Shown here piece by piece: positions 24,204 to 36,700 of a stretch of 64,000 nucleotides of DNA; the stretch's first letter is position 1, and each line of letters starts with the position of its first letter. Both the position numbers and the translations under genes were made by a program. The stretch is from Synchiropus splendidus (taxonomy: Eukaryota > Chordata > Actinopteri > Syngnathiformes > Callionymidae): the NCBI RefSeq assembly GCF_027744825.2, contig NC_071335.1, positions 10,145,001 to 10,209,000 of the forward strand, given 5' to 3'. Under the pieces are notes generated by a model, which did not search any database, was not told the DNA's origin, and saw nothing but the letters and a program-made list of their open reading frames with translations.

Positions 24204-24450
24204 GAGGTTGACAGACATATTGGTTAGGCCGATATGTCGCCCGATTTTGGGCCATTTTTCACTATCACCCTCCATCATATCAGTCACAGCTGATATTTTC
24301 GCAAACAAATTCATATCTCCACAATGTAATTTTATTAACACCAAAGCCAAATGTGATCAGCCCAGAATGTCAGCCAAATATTTGTCATCAACGTTCTTCA
24401 GCCAGCAGATATCAATATCGGCCTTAAAAAAGAATATCGGTCAAACCCCA
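24204..24450. mobile_element. hAT-like non-autonomous element
   Basis: The left end (GAGGTTGAC...ATATTGGTTAGGCCGATAT) and the inverse of the right end (GGGGTTTGACCGATATT...AAGGCCGATATTG) form imperfect TIRs rich in CGATAT motifs, a pattern common in fish hAT-derived MITEs. About 247 bp, no coding capacity. No clean 8-bp target duplication was identified, so superfamily assignment is tentative. Confidence 0.5.
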
Positions 24451-25242
24451 GTTTGAAAATTGTTGATGTACTGTATCATGCCACTCAACCTGTGTCTGTG
24501 TCCTATCTCACTGCTAACAAACTCCAAGTTAATAATGCCACAAGCTGCAGCTGAGCACTGCCACCGCAAGCACTCTATATCACCACTGCACACCGTCCAC
24601 ACCCCGTCGAAATGTCAGCGACATCAAAGCGGCTTACAGCACTGAGAAGAGTGTGGAAGGTTGGCGGCTTGAACGTGAAGCTGTAAAATCACACATGCTC
24701 AAAAACAAAATTTCCGCCAGCAACCAAGCATCTTGATTTGCCTTTTAAGAGTCCTTATTGCTAAATGTTGAAGGACTGTGGAGGTTTTTTTTTTTTATAA
24801 TTCTCCTCATCATTACTGGCAGGTGACTCACCCAAAACAAGCCATGAAGTCACAACAGGATTACTCATCAATCATTTCTTTATATTTCCTCAGAGCAACA
24901 CACACACACACACAATTCTGGCAGTGTGCTGCATTGTGTGTGTCGTCATCAGACAAGCCCAATAATCCCTGTAGTGCGACGTCACCTTACAGGGTTTTGG
25001 CAGTTTGTAAGCTTTTGTCAAACAGCACACAAGAGGTGCTGATAGGTCAGGGATTCCTAAGAATCCCTGTCATGTTAATCTGCTTGGTTAGTTGCATTTT
25101 CTCTGGTCCCGCAGACTAAAGGGACTCGCCCATCACACATCACTACGCCCGGGGGGCAACAGCAGCCGCTGGACTGTATGTATCTGGCCCCCAAGAAATA
25201 CTCAATTGTTTTGGAACATTCAGAGTTTTTGTCTTCTCCTAC
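24451..25242. other. Unrecognised spacer
   Basis: Contains an AC run near 24899-24914; otherwise nothing recognised. Confidence 0.4.
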
Positions 25243-25557
25243 AAAGTGTAGCACCAATCGGTTCATATTTCTATCTTTGTTTGGACATTGCAAGGACCTC
25301 TCATTGCCATAATGCTTCCCCCAGCCTCTCACCCTAAACCAAACCACCCTAAACAAAGAGCTAACCTTAACCAGGACTCTGAACCAATCTTAAACCCAAT
25401 TATAATGACCCTGTTGTTTGAATTTTAATCCTCAAACTGGGGCTTAGATTTGTGGGGTCCAGCCAAGTGGTCTCCACAAAGGCCAATTAGGTCCTCACAA
25501 AGTGTTTTGTCAATAATTGGTCCCCACAAGCAAGGATAAACCAGGTACAGTCACACA
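25243..25557. mobile_element. GTGGGGACC-type fish MITE
   Basis: The left part carries TATCTTTGTTTGGACATT and CATTGCCATAATGC, followed by CCTAA/ACCCTAA-rich sequence. The right part carries repeated TCCTCACAA and TTGGTCCCCACAAGC. The two ends form an imperfect inverted repeat centred on GTGGGGACC. This organisation is widespread in fish introns (family knowledge). A partial copy is at 20839-20935. Confidence 0.6.
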
Positions 25558-26507
25558 CTTAGACTTTCGGGTAAAGACAAATACAGTGTTTACAACTGTT
25601 TACCCTAAATGGCAGAATACATTTTACTGACTTCTACACATGTGCAGGCCGGTCCAAGTTTTTCTCCTGGCTGGCAACCACAGGAAACTCACCTGATCGT
25701 GTTTTAGGTTTCATTTTATTGTAAATCTCAGTCAGTACGTCCTGCAGTTAGTGCGTTTTAACATCAAAGTTTAAGTCATTTCTCGCGTACTCATATTTCT
25801 CATCATGTGGAGTGAAGAGCGTGGGTGGTGTTCAACAGGAGCCAGTTAGCGCTTTAGTAATATTACTAATAATATCAATAGGATTAGAATCTGCTGGTCA
25901 GCTTCAGAAGGAATTTTCATTTGCCTCAATAACCATGTTGAAGGTTTCTTCATCATCTGACTGTATTACCCAGTTGGAAAACTACATCATTATTAAAGGG
26001 TTGAATAATAATGTAAAAGCCAACATGTAATAGATGAACATGTCAACCGTTTATCATTTAACAAATTGTTATTAATGGAAGCAAAACAATGACCGGAGAG
26101 TTTTAGAAAGTTTTTGTTGAGATGATTAATTAGTCCAGCAGACAGTGGAAGTGTCAATAAACCAAGAGGCAGAAAAGGACAAGTGAATGTCATGTCTTCA
26201 TGGCGCACAGATGATGTTAGATAAGGTGAAGCTTGAAGACGTGGATGGAGACAAAGTCAGGAACGGGGTTTACAGATACTGTTGAGTCTGTACGACAATG
26301 TTCCACGTTGAAGCAGAACAAACGTGTCGTGAAATGGTGGGTTTGGGCCACAGAGGACGAAAATAGTTGCAGGGGATCAGTGGTACAGCCAAGCTCAACA
26401 ACAAAACTGGTCCATTTTTGTAGTCCGTCGGGACAACGCTGGAATCAGGAATGAAAGTTTGGAAGTGAGTGACTTCCCAAATACATTCAGGAAGGGCTTT
26501 TGCTTTT
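25558..26507. other. Unrecognised spacer
   Basis: No gene or repeat family recognised on either strand. Confidence 0.4.
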
Positions 26508-26610
26508 GCACCACATCCTCACTCCCATTGAGTCATATATACTGACGTTGGAAAAGTTGCTTTTGCGTCCTATACTGGGGAAACAGGCAACCTTAAGCAT
26601 AGCATGTTGA
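26508..26610 (+). mobile_element. Fragment of the CCTCAC-TIR repeat family
   Basis: Begins CATCCTCACTCCCATTGAG, then TGCTTTTGCGTCCTATACTG, CAGGCAACCTT and ATGTTGACGCATTGG, in the same order as the left end of 53548-54053. The right-hand end of this copy could not be located. Confidence 0.6.
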
Positions 26611-29600
26611 CGCATTGGTAACGCGGTGGGATGGGGCTCCATTCATACAGACATTTAAAAACAAATCAAATGAATGTCAAATGGCCATCAAACAACAGTG
26701 CGTTTCAGTCACTGTCACTTAGGAGGAGAGCCACATATGGGGCAACTGACATCCAGGTTCTTTCAGTCAACTAAAACATGTTTTTTTCTCTTCCCAAACA
26801 CAAGATGCGCCCAGAGATTGTTTGCTACATGTTGTCCAGTGTCATTTGAAAAGACTTTTGACATGTTTCCATAGGCGTGAGTGTAGTACCAACATGCTCA
26901 CTCCTCTATGCGATGCCAGCTCTTTGTCCATGCAAGACCGGTTCAGACACGTTTTCACAACATAGTGACAATGGTATAGAATGGTCATTCTGAGGCACTT
27001 AAAAAAAAGATTAAAGTTTTCACTTTGATATGTGATCTGCACATAGACACGCTCATAGATGGGTTTTAGCACATAACCACAAAAGGTTCTAATTTACGCT
27101 GAGGCATGTTTCTGTCTGAGGGCGTCATGCTATCTATCACATCACAACTTGTTTTTGCATGTGCTCTGCCAAATCCTTATGTTATTGGTCCAAAATCATT
27201 TTGTAACTTTAGTTGGAGTTTGGGTTTGGAAAAGTGAAGTGACTTAGAGTAACTCTTCAATGATGTTCATGAAATGTTCCAAAACAGATTTATATCTTAC
27301 TGACTTCATGACACTAAGTGAGCAACATCACAGTATAATGTCATGGTAGGGACAGACTCTTGGCCTGAGGGTCCCATTAATGTGATTCAATTATCACCAC
27401 TAAGCACCAACAAGCTACCCACGGGTCATCGGCACACGTATCGGCACTCACAATGACGGTCACAGACGACCAGCAGTCATGGCAAGTGGGTATGTTTTAG
27501 CTTGACGCTGCAAAAAGGAAATACTAGGTGCTGTGACAGATGACACAAGTGTCATTGTTGGGATGTCGGGGACTGTCAGGAGTGTTTCTGTTCACACGCA
27601 GCCTGCAGAAATGAGTCGTGAGTCAGAGGAGAAACTCGTGACTTCATCGGGGAAATACAGCCATCCATGACCATGAAGAGCAGAGGAAAGTCACTCTCTT
27701 GCCACTTTCAGTCAGATTTGTCATTGAACACTGGAATCCAACTCTGTAGCTTCCAGTTGAAGATTTAGCTGTCACCTGATCCCACACATTTCGGGATTTT
27801 CACCTTCATTTTTTGAAAATACTTTTCCATAAACACCAAAAGAGAAACACATTTGACAAGAACCAGATACTGAATTATGCTGACAGGAAAATGGGAGACG
27901 AGGTTCTTCAGTAGACACCCATGCTAATGCATTTTTCCAAGGAATGAGGCGCTGCTGGGGGCTGTATAAGCTCAGATCAGTGGTGGAGTCAGACTGCAGA
28001 CTTGGTCAAAAATTTGAATGATGCACATTTGGGAATTTTTGAGGCAAAAGGACACCGTAGCACATACTGCTGTAAATACACTGTTTTATTTTGTGTTTAG
28101 CTTGCATAAGGACACTTCCCCACCGTTCCACTATAAACTTATTTTGCAGCCAAGACACGCCCACAGCTCACTTTTCATTCCGGTTAACATTACGTCACCG
28201 GAGAATCATGGAATTTTGGCTAAAATACCCCTCATTACAATGAATGCCACTATCCCCCCAAAATGCTGAGGCTCAAGTCTTAGCTTGAGCTGCTTAAGGA
28301 TGGTTAATTTAAAATCCTGTTCACATGCTCGGCTTGGAGGCTAAAACAACCAGTTTCAGAACAAAAGGGAGTAACCAGCCTATTCACTCCACATCACGAG
28401 GAAAGACAATTGAAATTGAAGATATTATTTTGATAATTTGCTGAATGCCTAAGAAGAATAGAGAATTTACTCTCAAGTCAATTTAGAAGCTTGTCATGTC
28501 TTGTTGAGACTTGTGTATCTTCCACGTCAAGTGTTTTTTTTGCTCAGGTTGAATTAGATGAAGACACTACATACACTCAACTGACAACACGACCATATGT
28601 GTTCATGTTGTACATGAGAATCACTTTTTGAACACACAGCATCTTCGTGTTTGACATGTGCGAACAAGGTTGGACAAGCTCAGCGTACAGTGCATGTGAT
28701 TGCCTTGTTACATGTGAAACTTGGGGCGAAAGGCTACACTGTGGAACCAGTACGCTAATGATTTATGACAAGGGTATATAGAGATGACCTACTCACAAAC
28801 TCTTATTCTTCCTTCCCCTGCCTCCCCCACGTGCTTTTGTCTTTCTGCCTGTTTGACAGCATTTGTGCCAAAGTTAAACCCTCAGGTGGTGTTTTCAGTG
28901 TCAGCAATGTTTACCTTCAGCGACTCACGCCAGTTGTCGCTGCCGCGGATCTGTGAACATTGTGGTTTTCTAGGATTCCTCTGGCTATCCCTATAAATCT
29001 AAGGATCATTTTATGATACATAAAAAAACAATCCAGCTTTAGCTCCGATTAAAAATGAGACAATTAGCAGCAGCCTCTAAACCCGAAAACACGAAGAAGA
29101 GGATTAAGGGAGCTGAGCAGGTGTGGGTGTTTGCGGGTGGAAAGAAATAGAGAATGGGAGGTACGAAGAGTGTGAAGAGGGTCAAAGAAAGAGTGATAGA
29201 GCATGAGCTGCTTGTATGTTGTGGAGAGAGAAGGCCAAATCATTAGCTCATGAATCATCCAGTTGGGACGACTGGTGAACCTCTGAAGGCCTCCAGGCTA
29301 GACTGGTGTGTATGTGTGTAGATCCACTGCACAGTTGGTGACCCCGTAAAGTCTGGCCTGCAGGAGAGGAGTTTTCCACAGTCATAACTCACTTCCAAAG
29401 AACCATCACAGAGGTCTTGACAGAGTGCTTATCTATTCTGTAACAGCGGAGTGGAGATTCATGTTTGCCTTGATTCTGCAATGTACCAAGCTAAAAACTC
29501 CACAAATCATCCAAGCTTTAGTTAATCATCGCTTTGGCAGTGAAAGACGAAGTGTTCCCTCGCTGTAGGAGCGCCACTGTCTTCCTGTCCATTTGTCCTA

Positions 29601-30186
29601 GATTCTGCATTCATTTGAAAAACAAATCATCCAAGATGTAAGACACCTACTGCGTGATGTGTAATGCAATTTGATGGATTCAAAAAGTTACAGCAGTAGA
29701 GCTCAGGAAAGGTAAGACCAAATCTATATATTAAGGATGCACCCTAATATATATAGAGGCCGAACATAGTCTGCCAAATTGTGAAAAAAGGCAATGAAGT
29801 GCCCCTGATGAAGACTGACGTATGACCCGATGACATGAAACTATGACTTTCACTTTCAAGTATGTAATAGAATGTGAAAATAGAAAATAAAAGAACTCTG
29901 TGACACCACTGATGAAATTCCGGCAACCCACTTCCCCATTCTTGAAGCACAGAGAAAAATCTGGCGACACAAACCTCCACTTTCAGTGGCGACACCCGAA
30001 TAGGAGCAGTTCAACACAAGTGGAAACTGTGATTCACAAGTGATTTTGACTTGCCGACCCATGTCTCACACGATTCCTGTTCATTTGATCATTTCTTTGC
30101 TGACCGTGGCGTCAAAGTATTAAGCGCAGTATGGCAGTCAAGTGTGATCCAAAGTCTGCATACAGTGTTGGAAGTTTTCGGTTATT
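26611..30186. other. Unrecognised spacer
   Basis: No supported gene or repeat family. Positions about 29724-29756 contain an A/T hairpin (CTATATATTA...TAATATATATAG around AGGATGCACCC) that may be the end of an old hAT element, but no partner terminus was found. Confidence 0.4.
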
Positions 30187-30268
30187 TTAAAGCACTGTTT
30201 TTCAATATTTTTTAACCCACAGTGCCGTTGGTTCATTGAGAAAAATCCCATGGCACATTACCAAAGGA
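30187..30268. mobile_element. hAT-like terminal fragment
   Basis: Begins AGCACTGTTTTTCAAT and contains ACCCACAGTGCCG and ATCCCATGGCACA, a left-end pattern common among fish and other vertebrate hAT elements (CAGTGTTTTTCAAC...CCACGGCACA). It stops where the LINE begins at about 30269. The two are directly abutting, so one probably truncated the other. Confidence 0.45.
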
Positions 30269-31855
30269 ACCTGAACCGAGTCTGATGGTCGGCTCCCATT
30301 TGAGGTCCTTGGTGATGGTATTTCCCAGGAAGCAGAAGGAGTCCGCAATGGGAATGGGCGAACCAGCCAACATAAGAGGGGATGGTGGAGCTGTGATTCT
30401 CCTGAAGTCCATGATCATCTCCGCTGTCTTCTGGGTGTTCAGCTCCAGGTTGTTTTGGCTCCACCTCCCTCCTGTAAGCCGACTCATCTCCATCTGAGAT
30501 GAGCCCAATGATGGTGCCGTCATCCGCAAACTTGATCAGCTTCACGGACTGGTGACTGGAGGGTCCCCATCCCCAGCCGCACGCGCTGACTCCGGCTTAT
30601 CAGGAAGTCTGTAATCCATCTGCAGAGTCAGGCACGTTGAGCTGGTGAAGCTTGTCTTCAAGCAGCGCTGGGAGAATCATGTTGAAAGCAGAGCTGAAGT
30701 CCACAAACAGGATCCTGGCATAGGTTCCTGGGGAGTCCAGATGCTCCACAGATCTGTTGGCTCTGTAGGCAAACTGCATTGAGTCCAGGAGGGGAGTAGT
30801 GATGGATTTTAGAACCATGCGCTGAAAGGACTTGCTACTGGTCTGTAGTCATGTCAGTCTTGTGATCCTGGGTTTCTTTGGAACAGGAATAATAGTGGAG
30901 GATTTAAAGCAGGCTGGAACATGACAGGACACCAAGGAAGCATTGAACATATCTGTAACACTGGAGCCAGCTCAGTGGCACTATGCTTCAGGATGGCAGG
31001 GGAAACTCTGTCCGGACATGCAGCACTCTGAAGATTCAGCTTCCTGAACTGAATGAGCACGGCCTGCTCCATGATGTCAAGAGAAAGAGGGGTGGGGAGT
31101 GGCGCGTCAGTGACTTTGTTGTCGTCTTTGTTGTGTCACTAAGAGACAGCATAGTCCTTTGCTGTAAAGTGGGACAGGGGGGTGGAGAGACCACAGAGGT
31201 GTTGCTCGAAGTGACAGTAAAAGTTGTTCAAGTCCTATGCAAGAGCGGGGTTGTTCAGGGTTGGGGAGGGGGCTGCCTCCTTCTCCCGTCTAATCTGGCT
31301 GAGTTTAGCTGTGAACCAAGGTTTGTCATTTGCATAACTCACCTTGGTGCGCGTTGGAACTATGCACTCTTCACAGTAGCTGATCCATGAAGTCACAGTG
31401 TCTGTATACTCATCCAGATTATTGGTGGCAGCCCTGAACACCTCCCAGTCTGTGGTCTCCATACAAGCCTGCAGCTCCTCTCTAGCTTCACTTGTCCAGA
31501 TCCTCATGCTCCTCACAACAGGCTTTGCCAGCTTTAATCTCTGCTTGTATGTGGGAACAAGATGAACCATCAAGTGGTGAGAGAGTCCCAGTGCAGCTCG
31601 AGGAAGGGCAGTATAACAGTTGTGCAGCGATGTGTAGCAGTGATCCAACACGCTCTGCTCTCTGGTGGGGCATTTTACAACCTGCCTGTGCTTGGGAAGC
31701 TCCTCGCTCAGATTGGCTTTGTTGAAGTCACCAAGCAGAGGAGTCAGAGAAAGTTGGCTCCACATGTAGGACCTGGTCCGGGAGCACACGCTGAGCCTCG
31801 TGAACCTCTGCGCTTGGTGGAACATGAACGGCATCCAGAATGAATCATCAATGCA
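30269..31855 (-). mobile_element. Jockey-clade LINE with endonuclease and RT remnants
   Basis: The minus strand carries an endonuclease C-terminal part ([42 protein letters not shown]; about 31690-31540), a linker (NDKPWFTAKLSQIRREKEAA, about 31310), RT N-terminal blocks (AACPDRVSPAILKH, about 31020; MQFAYRANRSVEHL and ILFVDFSSAFN, about 30770-30680) and the catalytic box (LIKFADD, about 30535) followed by NLELNTQKT. The APE endonuclease plus RT order is that of jockey-clade LINEs. Frameshifts separate the blocks, the segment between RVRLG and the FADD box is deleted, and the C-terminal third and 3' tail are missing. The 199-codon frame at 31235-31834 is the longest surviving piece of a LINE in the window. 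Confidence 0.85.
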
Positions 31856-32672
31856 ATCATCATTTGATTCAGTAATATACCAAATTCATTCAAATTGAAA
31901 AATGCGGCTTCATGTGGCAAATATTCTCATACCATTAAACTGCGATTAATTGAGATTAATTAATCACAACTTCTCTGTTTAAATATATATATATTTTTAA
32001 TGAAATCCCATCCCTCTTAATTTCCTCGTAACAGCTGTTTCGATTTAACACAATCTATTTCGCGTGATTTTATTCTATTTTGGAGTGTTTCTAGTCAAAT
32101 GCTTTTATTCTTTCCCTCACCTTGCCTCTCAACAACAATAAGTATTTAGCTCTTCCCATTTTGGAGCTCATTTATTTTGTTATGCATTTAATTTTCGACC
32201 AACTTTTGTGCAGCGGAGCAAACTTTGATAATATACGAGTTTCAATTAAGTTTTGAAGTGAAATGTCGTGTTAGCCATTAGCTCTGTTAGCTCTGCGACA
32301 CTACATTGTTCAGTCATGCAGGTGTGTGGTCAAGTTAGAGGCGCATTTGGCTTAAAAACAACTGGAAGTTGTGCATTTGACCGGCTTCTTGGCTGTGAGT
32401 GTGTGGGAAGAGGAGTGCTGCGCACCATGGCAGTGCTGCTTTGAAGGATAAATTAGCGCATCAACATAGATCTACAGTGTATAGAAAGAATACGACAGAA
32501 CCCATCTTATCTCCTCACGTTGGTAGATCATCAACACATTCTAGTTGCTCATGATTTATTGTCATCTTTTATCGTTCACCTCAGTCTCAGCCCACCGGCT
32601 GAAAAACGCTGTTTTTAAGTATCGGAGAGCAAGAATAGAATTTTAGTTTGTAATGAGTGTTCAACCAAACTA
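31856..32672. other. Unrecognised A+T-rich spacer
   Basis: Contains a GCGATTAATTGAGATTAATT-like motif near 31940-31965, a pattern I have seen in dispersed vertebrate repeats but cannot assign, and a TATATATAT run near 31985. No gene. Confidence 0.35.
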
Positions 32673-33296
32673 CAGTGGTACCTCAGTTCTCGACCACAAT
32701 CCGTTCCAGACGGCCGTTCGAGAAGCAACTCATTCAAAATCTGAATCGATTTTTCTGCGTTTGCTGCAGGTGCGCTGTTCGTCTATGTGTGTGGCCGCTG
32801 CATGTGGGAGGGGTTGCCGAGTGAGTGACGTCTCTCCAGAAGTGAAGAGGTGCCCGGTGCGTGTCCAGCTCTGAATGTGCGCTTCTGTGCAGTTTGGATG
32901 TGACAAAGTCATAAACCAAGTAACGCTCTGTCCCAGGCTCGCCTCATCCCTGTCCCAGCTCCAGCCCACAACAGGACATCAAACCCTGGAGTGAGCGCTC
33001 CAGCCTCAGAGGTGTCGAGAGCGAGCACCTCCCCCTGTGACACTCTACCACGGTCCAGTGTGGAGACAGGAAAGGTTTTACACCTCAATATGAAGAAAAA
33101 ACAGTCAGTAAATGTAGCTAACAGGACACGGCTGCATACAGAGGCTGCGTTATACAAAATAACAAAGTGTGTTGTGGGTCAGCTGATTGCTCCGTGCTCG
33201 AGTTCCGGATTTTCCAGAAGCAAAAAAATCTCGGAATTTTTGTTCGAACTTCGATTTGTTCGAAGTCCAGGACGTTTGAAAACTGAGGTACCACTG
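32673..33296 (-). mobile_element. Tigger/pogo-like MITE, copy 2
   Basis: Begins CAGTGGTACCTCAGTT and ends AACTGAGGTACCACTG, with TA on each side (32671-32672, 33297-33298). 624 bp, inverse to copies 1 and 3. It retains the internal segment absent from copy 1. No transposase; the 131-codon frame at 32991-33386 crosses the element edge and is repeat-derived. Confidence 0.85.
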
Positions 33297-33619
33297 TATC
33301 TAGAACCTTCTGTTTACATTATCAGCCTATTATATTATGAAATTACATGTTTTATTAATTATTATTACAAAGGCGACAAAGTCTGAAACATAAAAAATAT
33401 CCAAAACATTCAATCATCTAAAAATTCAAAACATTAACTTTCAATGGCAAACATGTATATAAATATGTTCTCGACCATTAATGCAACATTTTTTTAAATA
33501 GTAAAAAAAACTGATCCACATTGCATATTTGGCATTCAGTATTTAAAATTTTATTCGGCTTCGACCACATATTTTCAATGTGGTGTATCCTTATTATATA
33601 TATCCGAGGACTGTAGCGA

Positions 33620-33705
33620 TAACTTTGGTTTGGTATAGTTTAAAGTTTTTGCTGTATTTCCCCACTGTGGGACAAATAAAGGAAAGCTAATCTAATCCAA
33701 TTTAA
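33620..33705 (+). mobile_element. LINE 3' terminus
   Basis: TGTATTTCCCCACTGTGGGA, CAAATAAAGGAAAGC and tandem TAATC units (33690-33700) match the usual end of fish L2-type LINEs: a short stem-loop, AATAAAG and a short tandem tail. No coding part remains upstream. Confidence 0.6.
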
Positions 33706-36700
33706 AGCTTCGGCCGTACATTTGTGGTACAGCAAGGTACTGAAATGCAACTTTTTTTTAATCAACATTTATTGCTATGTACATGTAGATTTTACTGTAT
33801 TTCTCCCTTAAGTGCTGCATTAACAGGTGTCTTTTTAAATAATATTCTAAATAGAAAAAATTAAAGGAACAAATTAAAAATGAATAAACCATTTACAAAA
33901 AAAGAAATTTGCAAAGAAAACGTTTTGACAAAGACAAAAAATAAATAAGATGAATCAGAATAATGCTGCGACCGACAGCATTTTTTTAAAAAATTACTAA
34001 TATTTGAACACAAAATGATTCTCCATTGATTTGGTAGACTGACGGGGCTGGACTGGCAATGGGACACCGCACATTTTTTTGAGTCATTTGTGAATTTTGC
34101 ATTCATTCTGTTGCAAACTGGGGGTGGCGAGAATTCTCCCACCTACCAACTGGGACATCCAACGTTGGGTGACGCCATTGGGGGGTGGACCTGGGAATTT
34201 ACCTGCCTCCTCAGTCAAAAGTAGATCAGCACTCCTGTTCTGGGGCAGTGACGGCAGTACAGTAGAGGATGGCTCTACACCTGCTCTGAGATTCCTGCAG
34301 TGTGACATTGTGTTTCGTTGATGCTTGAAAATGAACAGCATGATCCAGCTCCAGAACCAGTCACATGATATGGCTTGCAAGGTTTCAAATGTCAACTGAA
34401 ATGATCAGTTGTATTTCTCACCAAACACTTGTCGACACAGTGGACAGACACATTGCAAGGGAACTTCCGCTTGTTGATGTCTGTTGTGTGCTTCTGTTTG
34501 AAGATCATGTGGAAACACATATGAAAGCAACTTAGTTCCGAGGTCCTGTGCCGACATGGTTACACCTCTAATATATGCTATTTGTCATTAAAGAAGGGAA
34601 GGAGTACAAGTGCCTTCCACCAAGGAGCTAATTTCACATGACATCTAACAATAAAACAATTTGCATGACTCATGATTATTATTGCAAAAAGCCTGAAGGA
34701 CTGGCTAGCGGACAGACAGACAATGTGATGTTCCATACTCCCCTGGCACCTCCTGCAGCTGCTGTTAACGCACTGCTAATGCATGTGGTCTCATGCGGGA
34801 AGTCTCATCTTCCTAGAGCACTCGTGGAACAGCAGCTTTAACTTCTGCCAAGGGACAACTTCTCATGTTTACTGGTGCAGAGCCATCACCCATTGCCGTC
34901 TGCAGTTTCTACAAGTGTATAGCAACCAAACTTCCTGTCAGCTTTGGCAAGGACACACACTCGTGCTGTTCTTTCTTCAAGCATCCCCTTGGCGATTTCA
35001 ATGTTTTATCCAGTAATGGAACTGGAGGAGTGATATTGTGATGCGGAAGCAGCAGAGGAGGGAGTGGGTTGAGTGAGGCAGCACTGATGCAGCCAAGAAG
35101 GGAGTTTATCAGAGATGGTGGCAAGCAAACAGACATTTTTGTGGGCTTTGGTTTGTTTAACATGGAATAGTTTTTTATTTGCTGGAGTCCAGTGGGAACA
35201 CCTGTGGCTCCAGCAAAACACACATTTTGAAAATAAACGGAGGATAGCCATTCATCTCTCTGCTATCTCAAATTTCCAATTTTCTTTGCGCCAATCGGAC
35301 TCAGATGTAGGTTCAGCAGGAATTAATCTGTTTATGGCTGTTGGATAGTCTAAAGAAATTTAAATCCTCCTCAAATTGGGTGGTCTGCTTCCCCGTATCA
35401 ACTTAAAATAGCAGTGCTTATGAATCAAACATCAGGGGGGAAATATGAGGAACCAGGTATACACACGACACTGTTACTGTCCCTGGCCTCTTTGTCTTCT
35501 CTGCATTCAGGGCAATCAGATGAGGTTGAAAAGAACAGTTCAGTCTCCCAAAAGGATGATTTAAGGGCCAAATCTCATTCTTGATTTATGGCATATTTTT
35601 CTCTGGCATGTGGTCCTGAGGTTCTTCTTGGGTTATACCATCTAGGCAGGTGAGACTCGTCTCAACGCAGACTTTAGCACTGGAGCTGAGCTCCTTAACA
35701 GGACTGACTCCTCCATGGAATACACCGGGGGTGAGAAGCCTTCTCATTGGCCCTCACTTGGACACTTTATTTTGGGATTGTCCCCAAGTGGACTAGCCTA
35801 GACTGCAAACAGAGAGACCCTGGGGATATTTGTGTTTCTGTGTTTTTGTTAAATGATTCACCAGGAGTGTGCCTCATGGCATCCTACAGGTTAGAGGTAT
35901 GTTTGGGTTGGTTTTTGTTGTTAGTTGTCCATTAGTAATGTATAAATAAATGTATCACACACATTGCTTTACCATGCATCTGCAATATTATAGTTTGGGA
36001 AATGTTTGGATTAACATGTAAATAAATGAAGGAACAACATCAACTTGTGACTTGCATTTAAGCTTATGAGATCCTCATAAAATGACTGTATGAGTGACAG
36101 GTGAGATGGTGTCTTTGTATGAAATTAACATGAATGAGTAGTGGACTGAAACATTTTTAATATGTATAGTGCTAGTGAAAGCCCTGAGAAAATTCCCTTC
36201 AAATAATAATAATAAAAAATGAAACCACACCCTGTGATTTATGCATGTGCTATTTCCTGCCAGATAGAATGAATGAAAATGCACTTCTTTCTCAAGATAG
36301 AGTTCTATACTTAATAAGACCTCTATTTATGTTAAAATACGTCGCGCCTCAGATTTGATTTAATTTGAGACCACTGCAGCTGCGCCTATTGCGGTCACTC
36401 AAAGATAAACATTAGATTCTCCAAACTCCTATTTTAGGTGTTAATACTGACTCATTCTTCTCCCTCTCCTGGGAGCTGTTTTCTTCATCAACTCTGCTCC
36501 TCTAGGAATCTGACAAGAACTTTATTAATGTGATAAAGACTTTTCCTCCTCTGGACTGCAATAAAGATCTGCTGTGTAAACAGAACCGAGGGGTCCAGAT
36601 CAGACACGATGCAGATCCCTGTCTTGTTCTCTGATTAACATCTCGCGCTCACACTCTTCACTGGAAATGTGAAGCCCAGCGGGTAAATGATTATCATTTG

